From Streptococcus mitis (GTDB taxonomy: Bacteria > Bacillota > Bacilli > Lactobacillales > Streptococcaceae): a stretch of DNA of 33,963 bases. Under the pieces are notes generated by a model that saw only the letters and a program-made list of their open reading frames with translations, was not told the origin of the DNA and searched no databases. Location: assembly GCF_946190375.1 (NCBI RefSeq), contig NZ_CAMIAF010000024.1, positions 1 through 33,963 on the forward strand, read 5' to 3'. Position numbers and translations under genes: made by a program. Shown piece after piece: positions 21,296 to 29,590 of this stretch; within the stretch, counting starts at the first letter, position 1, and each line of letters starts with the position of its first letter.

Positions 21296-21324
21296 ATTTT
21301 AAAGGATTTTAGAATTTTTTACAA
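21296..21324 (-). promoter_or_regulatory. Promoter of the cppA operon
   Basis: On the minus strand, -35 TTGTAA (21319-21324) and -10 TAAAAT (21296-21301) are 17 bp apart, about 20 bp upstream of the ATG. Confidence 0.5.
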
Positions 21325-21517
21325 GAAATTATGCTCAGATTTACCAATTTTCACCCCATTAAAAATTTTTCTTCAAAAGGCTGACCTAAAACTCCATTTT
21401 TAGGGAAACATACAAAAGTCAAAAAGTAGATAGGATAAACTGGAATGCTAATCAATGGATTGATAAGAAATAATTGACTGTCTTTGTTGATTTTTGATTA
21501 CGGAGGAGTATTAGAAA

Positions 21518-21546
21518 GAAAAAGAACCAGCTCTTAGAACTGATTC
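21518..21546 (-). terminator. Terminator after the cytolysin gene
   Basis: On the minus strand, GAATCAGTTCT pairs with AGAGCTGGTTC (two wobble pairs) and is followed by TTTTTCTTTC. It begins 18 bp after the stop codon. The rest of 21325-21517 shows nothing recognisable. Confidence 0.75.
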
Positions 21547-21563
21547 CTTTTACAAGTGAAAAA

Positions 21564-23594
21564 CTAGTTATTTTCAACTTTTTCTTCGTATTTTGGTCTT
21601 AGTGTTGTACCTGAGTTAATAATTGTACGTTTTTGAACAAGAGGAAGGTCTGTACGATTGTAAACTGTACGCCATGGTTCCCAAACAAGACCTGTTTTTT
21701 CTTGAATCTTCACACGTACATTACGTACATTTCCTTTAAATTGAAGTTCAGTTTGGAAGCCAGCTGTTCTGTTCTTACCATTATCTTCCCATTGACGTGA
21801 GCGAATACTTTCAATTCCATCCTTATCATAAGTTACTTCATCCCAATAAACATAGTAACGAGCAATATAAGCTCCCTTATGTTGTAAATTAAGATAACCA
21901 TTTTTGTATGAAGTCACTTTAGTTTCAATGTAGTCTGTATTGCTTTGAATTGTGGCTACTTGATTATCTTTCAAGAATGCAGTCTTATAAGAAATTGGAA
22001 CAGCAGGATTTTGTGTACTAAATGTAGCTCCTTCTTGAATCAACTTCTTCAAATCTTCTACATTACCTGTCACAACATGTGCAGCTCCATCAGCATTTCC
22101 GCCTACGATTGAAACTGTTACAGTTGTATCCTTCAAGACACGCGCCCATTCAGATTCTGGTTTAATAGGCACCCCTTTGATGACAGCATTAATCGCTGCT
22201 TTCAACTCTGTACTCTTGCTTGTTGTTTCAAATTTGACATACATTTGACGTCCGTATGAAACGCTTGACACGTATACCGGAGGTGTTTTTTCATCAATTC
22301 CACGTGTTTTCAATTGATCAACCGTTACTCCTGGTGCAAATACATCGGATGGATTTTTTGGAGCATCAAAGTTAGCAGTATAGTAAATTTGTTTAAAATC
22401 AACAACTTCAACTTGTTTTTCACCCTTGTTTACAGCCTCAAAGTCAATTTTCAAATTAACACCGACTTTTTCAAAATCACTTCCGAATTTTGCTTTCAAT
22501 TGATTCATGCTGTAAGCAGAAGTTGATTCGTACTGCATACGTGCTGGAGCAGGATTTTTCGCAGCATATTTTTCATGCCAACGATTTAACAAGGTATTCA
22601 CACCTTCCTGCATACCACTTGCAGTTGGAGTAGCATCTACATAGCTACCTCCGCCTACCATTCCTGGTAAATCAACACTAATTCTACCTTTGCTACGATC
22701 TAAGCTAATTTGTTGTGGTTTATTTTCTAGGAGATCTTGATTTGCTTTAAATAAAGCACCTAAGAAGATATCTCCGTTACCATTAATGGCAACATCTGCA
22801 GAACCATTAGAAAGGTTTTTCTTCACTTTTTCTACAACCACAAATTCATTTCCTTGTTGTTTTGTGCTTGTATTCGTGTAATTTTCTATTGCCTCGCCTC
22901 GTCTAGTTAAAATATTTGTTTTATCGTAATTTAAACCAAATAAATAGTTATTTAGTTCTGCAGTAAAGTCTGTTTTTGCTTTGCTTTCAGATTTAGTGTT
23001 AGTCACTGCTTTTTCTTGTGCAGAACGATACACTTCCACCTCTGCTAAGCTAAGTGGTGTTTTTGAATTATTTAGCTCCACTTTAACATATCGTGCATTC
23101 ACTCCAGTGAATTGAACATCAACTGTTGGTTGATTGTTTAAGCTATCGATGTGTTGACGAGTTACTTCATTTCCATCTTTGTCCAATAAAATAACATCAA
23201 AATTAGATAAACGATTTGCTACATCCCCATCTCCACGATTGTAAATACGAACAGTTCCTACTGATTCTTCTTTCTCTAAATCAACTTTCCACCAAGAATG
23301 ATCTTGAAAATCTGTATGGGTAACAGAACGGTGGCTCCATGCGTTATCACGATTGCCGTCAACTGCTCTAGAAGCATCTCCTCCATAAGCAATTGAACTC
23401 TGACTCGCAGGTTTATGAGCAGCAATATTTTCACCAGCAACTGCAGCTACACTCGGCTCTGTCGCTTTTACTACATTTGATTGAAAAATTAGTCCAGAAC
23501 CTAGTAAAAATGTTGCAATGGCAACGCCACATACTCCAACGCTACGTTTACGAATAGAAAAACGAAATCCTTTATCTTGTTTGTTTTGAGACAT
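21564..23594 (-). CDS. lly: Lectinolysin-type cholesterol-dependent cytolysin with N-terminal F-type lectin domain
   Basis: This 676-residue secreted pore-forming toxin has four parts. Residues 10-45 are a YSIRK-like signal peptide (FSIRKRSVGVCGVAIATFLL, cleavage near VKA-TEP). Residues 50-190 are an F5/8-type fucose-binding lectin domain with NIAAHKPASQSS and the RGDGD turn. A linker to about 210 follows, then the CDC pore module. The undecapeptide EKTGLVWEPWR is at 632-642; it has no Cys and has Pro for the usual second Trp, as in intermedilysin. The cholesterol-recognition Thr-Leu pair is 664-665. The CD59-binding pattern Y-x-Y-x14-R-S is intact (Tyr581, Tyr583, Arg598, Ser599). There is no LPXTG anchor despite the YSIRK signal. 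An AAAGGAG site precedes the ATG. It closely resembles lectinolysin and the S. mitis platelet aggregation factor Sm-hPAF. Confidence 0.95.
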   Translation of the reverse strand: MSQNKQDKGFRFSIRKRSVGVCGVAIATFLLGSGLIFQSNVVKATEPSVAAVAGENIAAHKPASQSSIAYGGDASRAVDGNRDNAWSHRSVTHTDFQDHSWWKVDLEKEESVGTVRIYNRGDGDVANRLSNFDVILLDKDGNEVTRQHIDSLNNQPTVDVQFTGVNARYVKVELNNSKTPLSLAEVEVYRSAQEKAVTNTKSESKAKTDFTAELNNYLFGLNYDKTNILTRRGEAIENYTNTSTKQQGNEFVVVEKVKKNLSNGSADVAINGNGDIFLGALFKANQDLLENKPQQISLDRSKGRISVDLPGMVGGGSYVDATPTASGMQEGVNTLLNRWHEKYAAKNPAPARMQYESTSAYSMNQLKAKFGSDFEKVGVNLKIDFEAVNKGEKQVEVVDFKQIYYTANFDAPKNPSDVFAPGVTVDQLKTRGIDEKTPPVYVSSVSYGRQMYVKFETTSKSTELKAAINAVIKGVPIKPESEWARVLKDTTVTVSIVGGNADGAAHVVTGNVEDLKKLIQEGATFSTQNPAVPISYKTAFLKDNQVATIQSNTDYIETKVTSYKNGYLNLQHKGAYIARYYVYWDEVTYDKDGIESIRSRQWEDNGKNRTAGFQTELQFKGNVRNVRVKIQEKTGLVWEPWRTVYNRTDLPLVQKRTIINSGTTLRPKYEEKVENN

Positions 23595-23655
23595 ACAAAA
23601 CTCCTTTTATATTTGAATAAACTATTTATAGAACGCGCTTTCTTTAAACAACAAA

Positions 23656-23684
23656 AGTATAACATAAAAATATTATAGATGCAA
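23656..23684 (-). promoter_or_regulatory. Promoter of the cytolysin gene
   Basis: On the minus strand, -35 TTGCAT (23679-23684) and -10 TATACT (23656-23661) are 17 bp apart, with TG one base before the -10. The leader is about 55 nt. Confidence 0.7.
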
Positions 23685-23920
23685 TTGTTTTCTTAAAAAT
23701 TATTATTTTTTATTAGGAAAACGTGTATAGTTGCCCATATGTTACTAATTTCACATTTAAACACCGAGCGGTCTATGCCAATAAAAACAAGAAAACGACC
23801 AGGATTAAGTCCCTATCAGTTGGGAATTAGAACTGTTCGTTTTTGTATATATAATCAAACTCAAGTCTTAAATCTATGGCTTAACAAATTTCTCAATGCA
23901 AAGCTTTTCATTGTTTTTTA
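23685..23920. other. Gene-free stretch between the cytolysin promoter and parC
   Basis: No gene is convincing here. A 69-codon plus-strand ORF (23739-23948) runs into the antisense of parC and has no ribosome site. Its Arg/Lys-rich piece MPIKTRKRPGLSPYQLG might be a remnant of something, but I do not recognise it. No clear terminator for parC was found. Pneumococcus has ilvE after parC, from memory, so this is a synteny break. Confidence 0.3.
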
Positions 23921-26401
23921 TCATTCCTTAGATTCAAATTCTGTATAAGCTTCCTGAAGATAGGCATCAAAAACTTCTTCATCAGAAATCGTGTCAGAGA
24001 TGAAGCTACCGTTGCTAGTTCGTTCTGACAAATTCAAGTCTTGTAATCGGCTTTCATAGATTGTTCCTTTGTTAGATTGGACAAGCAGAGTTTGGTCATT
24101 CCCATCCACTTCTGTACTGAAGAGATCACCTACAAATCCTTGCTCTACAACTGCACCTGCCAAGAAAACTCTATGTGGTTTGTTTTTTAACTCACGTAAA
24201 ACTTGTAATCCTCGTTTGGCACGGCTGGTTGCTGGAATTTCCTCGATGGAAACACGTTTCAAACTTCCACGCTGAGTCAAGAGGTAGAAAGATGAGGTGT
24301 TACAGATAAAGGCAGATTGGAGGACATCATCTTCTTTCAAGTTCATAGCCTTGACACCTGCAGCCTTGGCACCAACAACTGGAACCTCTTCGATATTGAA
24401 ACGAAGGGCATATCCGTTTCGACTAATCAAGAGAACATCATCCAGTTTAATCGGAGCTACTGCTACAATCTGGTCTGTCTCGTCTTTTAGCTTAGCATAC
24501 TTAACTGACTTAGACTTGTAGGTCCGCCACGGAGTGAATTCTTTTCGTTCTACACGCTTGATTTGACCGAGACGAGTAGCTACAAAATAAGTTGTCGCAT
24601 CATCAAACTGATCCACGACTTCCACATAAAGGATTTCTTCGTTCGTTTCAAAGTTTGTGATAGTTTGGCTCAGATGCTCACCGATATCCTTCCAACGAAT
24701 ATCTGCCAATTCATGGATTGGTCGATAGATGACATTTCCAAGACTTGTGAACATCAAGAGGTGCTGGGTTGTCTTGGCAGATTGAACAAAAATCAAACGG
24801 TCATCATCACGCTTGCCAATTTCTTCCAGCGTTGAAGCGGCAAAGGAACGTGGGCTGGTACGTTTGATGTAACCTGCCTTGGTCACGCTGACGTAGGTAT
24901 CTTCCTCAGCGATCAGACTAGCTGTATCAATCTCAATTACTTTTGCTGTGTCTTCTAAAGTACTCAAACGTGGAGTCGCAAATTTCTTCTTGACTTCACG
25001 AAGTTCTTTCTTCATGAGATTGTACATAGTCCGCTCATCACCGATAATAGCCGCCAGCATGGCAATCTTTTCACGAAGTTCTGCTTCTTCTTCCTGCAAG
25101 ACAACTACGTCTGTATTGGTCAAACGATAAAGTTGCAAGGTAACGATAGCCTCAGCCTGCTCTTCTGTAAAATCATAGCTAACTTTGAGGTTTTCCTTAG
25201 CGTCAGCCTTGTTCTCAGAAGCACGGATAAGGGCGATGACTTCGTCCAAAATTGAAATCACACGAATCAAACCTTCAACGATATGGAGACGTTTCTCAGC
25301 CTTTTCCTTGTCAAAGCGGGAACGAGCCAAAATCACTTCGCGACGGTGGGCGATGTAGCTAGACAGGATTGGAACAATCCCAACCTGACGAGGCGTGAAA
25401 TTGTCAATCGCCACCATATTAAAGTTGTAGTTGATTTGCAGATCAGTGTATTTGAAAAGATAATTAAGAACAAGCTCCGTATTAGCGTCTTTTTTGAGCT
25501 CAATAGCAATACGTAGACCATCACGGTCAGACTCGTCGCGAACCTCAGCAATACCAGCTACCTTGTTATTAACACGAACATCATCGATTTTCTTGACTAG
25601 ATTAGCCTTGTTGATTTCATAAGGAATCTCAGTGATAACGATTTGTTCCTTACCACCTTTTAGCTTTTCAATTTCAGTCTTAGAACGAACGACCACACGC
25701 CCTTTCCCAGTTTCATACGCCTTCTTGATTTCATCACGACCTTGGATGATAGCTCCTGTAGGGAAGTCAGGCCCGGGCAAGAATTCCATCAGCTTGTCAA
25801 TCTTAGCTGTTGGGTGGTCAATCATGTAAACCGCCGCATCGATAACCTCAGCCAAATTATGAGGTGGAATGTCAGTGGCATAACCAGCCGAAATCCCAGT
25901 AGAACCATTGACCAAAAGGTTTGGAAAGGCTGCTGGCAAGACCGTTGGTTCTTTCTCCGTATCGTCAAAGTTCCAAGCAAAGGGAACGGTTTTTTTCTCG
26001 ATATCCTGAAGAAGGTAGCCTGCAATCTCAGACAAACGAGCCTCGGTATAACGCATGGCCGCAGGCGGATCCCCGTCCATAGAACCATTATTACCGTGCA
26101 TTTCGACTAAAATCTCACGATTTTTCCAATCTTGTGACATACGGACCATGGCATCATAGATAGAACTATCACCGTGGGGGTGGAAATTCCCCATGATGTT
26201 ACCGACAGACTTGGCCGACTTGCGGTAGCTCTTGTCAAAGGTATTGCCATCCTTATTCATTGAATAAAGAATACGACGCTGAACCGGCTTCAAGCCATCA
26301 CGAATATCTGGCAAAGCCCGGTCTTGAATAATGTACTTGGAGTAGCGCCCAAAACGCTCTCCCATGATGTCCTCCAGGGACATATTTTGAATGTTAGACA
26401 T
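23921..26401 (-). CDS. parC: DNA topoisomerase IV subunit A
   Basis: This is the 826-residue breakage-reunion subunit that unlinks daughter chromosomes with ParE. The start MSNIQNMSLEDIMGERFG is at 26401; a TTG 9 bp earlier is less likely, and no strong ribosome site is visible. The catalytic Tyr is Tyr118 in AAMRYTEA. Quinolone-resistance positions Ser79 and Asp83 are wild type (HPHGDSSIYD). Gly52 and Asp91 are the viridans-type residues, where pneumococcus usually has Ser52 and Asn91. The C-terminal beta-pinwheel repeats follow from about residue 500. An unusually long leader with three hairpins lies upstream. parE is 4.7 kb away across an accessory block. Confidence 0.98.
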   Translation of the reverse strand: MSNIQNMSLEDIMGERFGRYSKYIIQDRALPDIRDGLKPVQRRILYSMNKDGNTFDKSYRKSAKSVGNIMGNFHPHGDSSIYDAMVRMSQDWKNREILVEMHGNNGSMDGDPPAAMRYTEARLSEIAGYLLQDIEKKTVPFAWNFDDTEKEPTVLPAAFPNLLVNGSTGISAGYATDIPPHNLAEVIDAAVYMIDHPTAKIDKLMEFLPGPDFPTGAIIQGRDEIKKAYETGKGRVVVRSKTEIEKLKGGKEQIVITEIPYEINKANLVKKIDDVRVNNKVAGIAEVRDESDRDGLRIAIELKKDANTELVLNYLFKYTDLQINYNFNMVAIDNFTPRQVGIVPILSSYIAHRREVILARSRFDKEKAEKRLHIVEGLIRVISILDEVIALIRASENKADAKENLKVSYDFTEEQAEAIVTLQLYRLTNTDVVVLQEEEAELREKIAMLAAIIGDERTMYNLMKKELREVKKKFATPRLSTLEDTAKVIEIDTASLIAEEDTYVSVTKAGYIKRTSPRSFAASTLEEIGKRDDDRLIFVQSAKTTQHLLMFTSLGNVIYRPIHELADIRWKDIGEHLSQTITNFETNEEILYVEVVDQFDDATTYFVATRLGQIKRVERKEFTPWRTYKSKSVKYAKLKDETDQIVAVAPIKLDDVLLISRNGYALRFNIEEVPVVGAKAAGVKAMNLKEDDVLQSAFICNTSSFYLLTQRGSLKRVSIEEIPATSRAKRGLQVLRELKNKPHRVFLAGAVVEQGFVGDLFSTEVDGNDQTLLVQSNKGTIYESRLQDLNLSERTSNGSFISDTISDEEVFDAYLQEAYTEFESKE

Positions 26402-26717
26402 AAGATACAAAGGGACGATTCGGCTTACCGAAAATTTCTGTAGAAAAACAGGAAATCGATACAGGGTTCAATGAACCCAAGTAGATTTCTCTTTTTTCCT
26501 AAGTCTCAGTCCCGTGTTCAGTTACGATAAGTAACTAAACTATCCTTTCTGTAGTTTAAAGTGTTTGAAATTTGTTGCTTCAGTTAGTTTTCACATAGCA
26601 TTTAGAGCGTGTTCAACTCCTTTCGAAGAATGGAGAGTAAATATTATTGGAAAAAGAAAAAATATAGAGTAAGTGAGTTTTATCCAATTCCTGTATCGTC
26701 ATTTCCAATTGAAATGT
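26402..26717 (-). promoter_or_regulatory. parC leader with three hairpins
   Basis: This 316-bp gene-free region lies directly upstream of parC. On the minus strand it contains, in order, GTTTAGTTAC/GTAACTGAAC (26516-26540, 10-bp stem with one mismatch), GGGTTC-ATT-GAACCC (26464-26478) and ATTTCCTGT/ACAGAAAT (26434-26457, imperfect). A weak promoter candidate is TTGGAT (26682-26687) with TATATT (26661-26666), spacing only 15 bp. None of the hairpins is followed by a proper T run. It may be a structured leader or an old repeat; no known riboswitch class is recognised. Confidence 0.35.
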
Positions 26718-27278
26718 CTACTCCACAAATCCTCGTTTATACTTGATATGACTGGCTATATTGCTATCTACATCTTTCTTATCCCAAAGTTGGAGTTCCC
26801 ATGGGTAGTAAAAATTACTTTTATTTTTAAAATAGATATGAATACCGACATAGCCATCTTTATCACGTAAATACCAGTTTTTTAGTCCGTAATTCTCTTG
26901 CCAATCGTCTAATTTTTCCATGACTTGAGCTATCTCTTTGGAACTTAAAATCATACGAGCACCAAAAATATCATTAAGAATGGAATTCACAGGATAGCCC
27001 TCTTGACGCTCTGAAAAACGTGTAATTTTATCTAAAATAGACTCAGAAGTTTTGACACGATAAACATAGGCAATATCTTGGACATCCGCTTTCATCAGAT
27101 AGTCATTAATTGACTCATGTAAATTCAGACGGTAGGCCAAAATCGCTTTCGTCGGAACTTTTAAAAAGGTATGCTTGAGATTAATTTTTTCCACCTTACC
27201 CGTTTCAAAATAATCTTTAGAATATTCTCTATGAATACGATTAATCTCTGTAATGAGACGTTCCACTTTTTCAATCAT
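26718..27278 (-). CDS. RelA/SpoT-like nucleotidyltransferase (small alarmone-synthetase-type)
   Basis: This 186-residue single-domain protein has a RelA/SpoT synthetase core and no hydrolase or regulatory domains. Visible motifs are YRVKTSESI (Arg74, Lys76), LNDIFGARMI (Asp103, Gly106, Arg108), DGYVGIHIYF (Tyr143, His147), WELQLW (Glu161, Gln163) and the C-terminal SHIKYK. The key Asp and Glu are kept, so it may be active, but the sequence is far from RelQ/RelP. Candidates are a (p)ppGpp synthetase, a ppApp-type or tRNA-modifying toxin (toxSAS), or another pyrophosphotransferase. Its ATG overlaps the stop of the upstream ANT-like gene by 4 bp, so the two are co-translated. Confidence 0.8.
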   Translation of the reverse strand: MIEKVERLITEINRIHREYSKDYFETGKVEKINLKHTFLKVPTKAILAYRLNLHESINDYLMKADVQDIAYVYRVKTSESILDKITRFSERQEGYPVNSILNDIFGARMILSSKEIAQVMEKLDDWQENYGLKNWYLRDKDGYVGIHIYFKNKSNFYYPWELQLWDKKDVDSNIASHIKYKRGFVE

Positions 27279-28135
27279 GAATCTTCTCCTCTCGCTTTTT
27301 CATTTTTCCAGTTATTCCCAAACTCCTTTACTTTTTCCTCAGCATACTCAATCATCTTCTCAGCCACTTCCTTATCGTAGGCAAAGCCCAGCTTTTGAGC
27401 AAGTCTTTGAGCTTCTTGGTGGAAAAGTTCCATCGTAGCAAACAAGGATTGAGTGATTTTATCACTACTTGAGAAATCAAGCAGATTTGAGAATTCCTTT
27501 TCTTTCTCAGCAGGTAAATTGTTAAAGAGGTACTTGTAGTTCTTGCCGACGTCTACTGTTCCCTTATTACTTGCTACCTGCCAAGCTAAGACTTTTAAGA
27601 GTTCTTGTTGGCAAATACCGTAGAGATGGTCGGTCGCATAGATGGTTTGATTGCGACAAATCCCTTTGACAACGTAGGCTGATACCCACCAAAATTCATT
27701 GCAGGAATTTTTAAAATCTAACGCACTAGCTGGACTCATCCAGAAACGCTGAGGACTGGGAGAATAGAACTCAAACAAGCCTTTCTCATCTTTCAAAACT
27801 GTATAATCAGCCTCGCTATCCACCCACTCTTGAATGTGTTCTTTTGGGCAAAGAGTCAAATCAATACGATTGCCATCTTCAAAGAGCATGAGATAGAGAC
27901 GACGATTACCAAGAACAACCTCTTGCTCGATGATTCGTTTTCCGAAATAGGTCAACCAAGAAAGGTCACTCGTCAGATTATCTAAATCGTCCACAACATA
28001 GACAACGTCATAGTCTTGAAACTCATCTGTTGAGGCATTAGGGTTTGTACGTGAACCAGATAGTGCCACAGCATAAATCTGTAACTTTTTAGCTGTTTGT
28101 AAAATCACGTCAAGTATTTCTGTTTCAGCTCTCAT
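27275..28135 (-). CDS. ant: ANT(6)/AadE-like nucleotidyltransferase
   Basis: This 286-residue protein resembles aminoglycoside 6-adenylyltransferases. The start is set at 28135 (MRAETEILDVILQTAKK), matching the family N-terminus; a longer reading to 28237 overlaps a GNAT remnant. The nucleotidyltransferase signature is GSRTNPNAS (GSR at 27-29) followed by DYD (41-43). RIDLTLCPKEH and CNEFWWVSAYVVKGI are also typical. An ant-like gene between parE and parC has been described in viridans streptococci. Whether it confers streptomycin resistance is unknown; it may be a housekeeping or stress enzyme. It overlaps the RelA/SpoT-like gene by 4 bp. Confidence 0.85.
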   Translation of the reverse strand: MRAETEILDVILQTAKKLQIYAVALSGSRTNPNASTDEFQDYDVVYVVDDLDNLTSDLSWLTYFGKRIIEQEVVLGNRRLYLMLFEDGNRIDLTLCPKEHIQEWVDSEADYTVLKDEKGLFEFYSPSPQRFWMSPASALDFKNSCNEFWWVSAYVVKGICRNQTIYATDHLYGICQQELLKVLAWQVASNKGTVDVGKNYKYLFNNLPAEKEKEFSNLLDFSSSDKITQSLFATMELFHQEAQRLAQKLGFAYDKEVAEKMIEYAEEKVKEFGNNWKNEKARGEDS

Positions 28136-28151
28136 GTTGATACCTGCCTTT

Positions 28152-28364
28152 TTAGTGGAAACTCTTGATTCTGTAGAGGACATGTCTATAAAGTGGACTG
28201 TCTGCTGGAACTTTTTCATTATCAAATTCTTTGACAAATTCCATGCTCAGTTTTTGCATGACTTTTTGCGAAAGTTGATTGAGTAAGAATGTAAAAGAGT
28301 AAACTTCTGACAAGCCAGCTTGCTGAAAAGCAAAGTCTAGACAGGCTTGGCTGTCTCCTTTCAT
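28152..28364 (-). pseudogene. C-terminal remnant of a GNAT (RimJ/RimL-type) acetyltransferase
   Basis: This is a 70-codon open frame. DFAFQQAGLSEVYSFT, NQLSQKVMQKLSME and the ending SPLYRHVLYRIK match the last third of RimJ/RimL-like N-acetyltransferases. The acetyl-CoA-binding part is absent, so it cannot be active by itself. It starts with an ATGA overlap with the intact GNAT gene upstream. It ends 16 bp before the ant-like start. Confidence 0.65.
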
Positions 28365-28735
28365 TCAGATTTTCTAAATCCTGTACCAACAGGCTTAAAA
28401 CTTATTGACCGATAAAATCCATCTGCTTCAGATATTAATTCAATCCGTGTCAAAGGATATTTTTTGTGGATCTCCTCAATCAGCTGCTGTCCCAGTCCTT
28501 TTCTGCGGTGGGATTTATCAATAATTATTTCAGCTAAAAAGGTCGTCATCACTTCATCCGTCAGATAACGGGCAAAGCCAAGAATTTTCTGGTCCTCTTC
28601 AATCACCAAGTAATGAGACAGATTTGTTGAAAATAGAGATGTCACTTTTTCCTCTGTAAAAGAAAGCCATTTTTCACTTTGATAAAGGCTATAAATAGCT
28701 TGACAATCTTTTCTGCTTGCAGGTCTGATAATCAT
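28361..28735 (-). CDS. GNAT family N-acetyltransferase
   Basis: This small 124-residue acetyltransferase has the family beta strands and the acetyl-CoA loop RRKGLG (77-82) in IIIDKSHRRKGLGQQLIEEI. YRSISFKPVG is near the end. The substrate is unknown. GGAGG lies 9 nt before the ATG. It belongs to the accessory block between parE and parC. Confidence 0.85.
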   Translation of the reverse strand: MIIRPASRKDCQAIYSLYQSEKWLSFTEEKVTSLFSTNLSHYLVIEEDQKILGFARYLTDEVMTTFLAEIIIDKSHRRKGLGQQLIEEIHKKYPLTRIELISEADGFYRSISFKPVGTGFRKSE

Positions 28736-28761
28736 CTTCTATTCCTCCAAATCTATCAGAC

Positions 28762-29508
28762 TTAATTAACACTCCCCACTGCTTCCGTTACCTTCATAGC
28801 AGGTTTGCATTTTTTGTAGCGGCTGCGGATGGTGTTGAGGTGGTCGCGGAGATTGACCACGTGAGTTCTTTCAGGATAAGCGTAGGCGTTGATTGCAGTA
28901 AAATCCACAAGGAAGTCATAGATTTCTTGTAGTTTTGCACGGACTTCCTTGTTTTGACTAGGTGCCTTGCCTTTTTGCTCAGCCAAGCGCTCCTTATATG
29001 CTTTTTCAAACTAAGACTGCGCTTTTGTCAAGGTTTCTATATGAGTTGTCAAATGTAGGGTTGCAAGAGCAGTTTGGTAGTCCGTATCTTTTAGATCCTT
29101 GAGCAAATGGTTAATAGCTTCTGTCTCCTTTTCGCAGCTTATACTCGTTAACCAAGCATAATTTTTGAAAAGTTTGCTGAGTTTGTCGTAAGTTTCCTTG
29201 CTACCTGCCTCTTTGACACAAGAGAAGGCCTTGACCAAACTAGTCAAGGTAGAAAGCGCATCATCATGCTCACGATTAGACGCTTCCAGACTAACCACCA
29301 TTTGACTGGCCTTGGAATGGTGCAAACCAGCTTACAAGGTCTCAAGAAGTTTTTCCATATCTCCAAGCTTTGTTACGTAAACCTGCTCAGACTTATTGGC
29401 TTTTGTAAAAGCCACTGACTCGTCCTTGCTCTCAGATAGAAGTTAGAAGAATTCGTTGTTTTCTAAATTGCGTACAGTTAAACTCGTGATTTCATATTCT
29501 TTTTTCAT
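28762..29508 (-). pseudogene. DUF6261-like protein interrupted by three in-frame stops
   Basis: From the ATG at 29506-29508, with a good AGGAG site, one uninterrupted frame of 249 codons runs to the TAA at 28762-28764. It is broken only by TAA (29443-29445), TAA (29332-29334) and TAG (29011-29013). There is no frameshift. Joined, the peptide is a helical Lys/Glu-rich protein with MKKEYEITSLTVRNL at the start and EIYDFLVDFTAINAYAYPE near the end. It resembles a streptococcal family of unknown function (DUF6261, from memory). Each stop could come from a Gln codon by one C-to-T change. Confidence 0.75.
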
Positions 29509-29590
29509 AAAACTCCTCTTTCAATGATGTATTTTTAATTTTTTGACCTAAAATAATTCAGAACATATCTAAATACTCGTATTTTACTCC

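Noticed and set aside
27275-28237. A longer, 320-residue form of the ANT-like protein
   Set aside because: The extra 34 residues overlap the GNAT remnant, do not look like the family, and the family N-terminus MRAETEILD begins at 28135.
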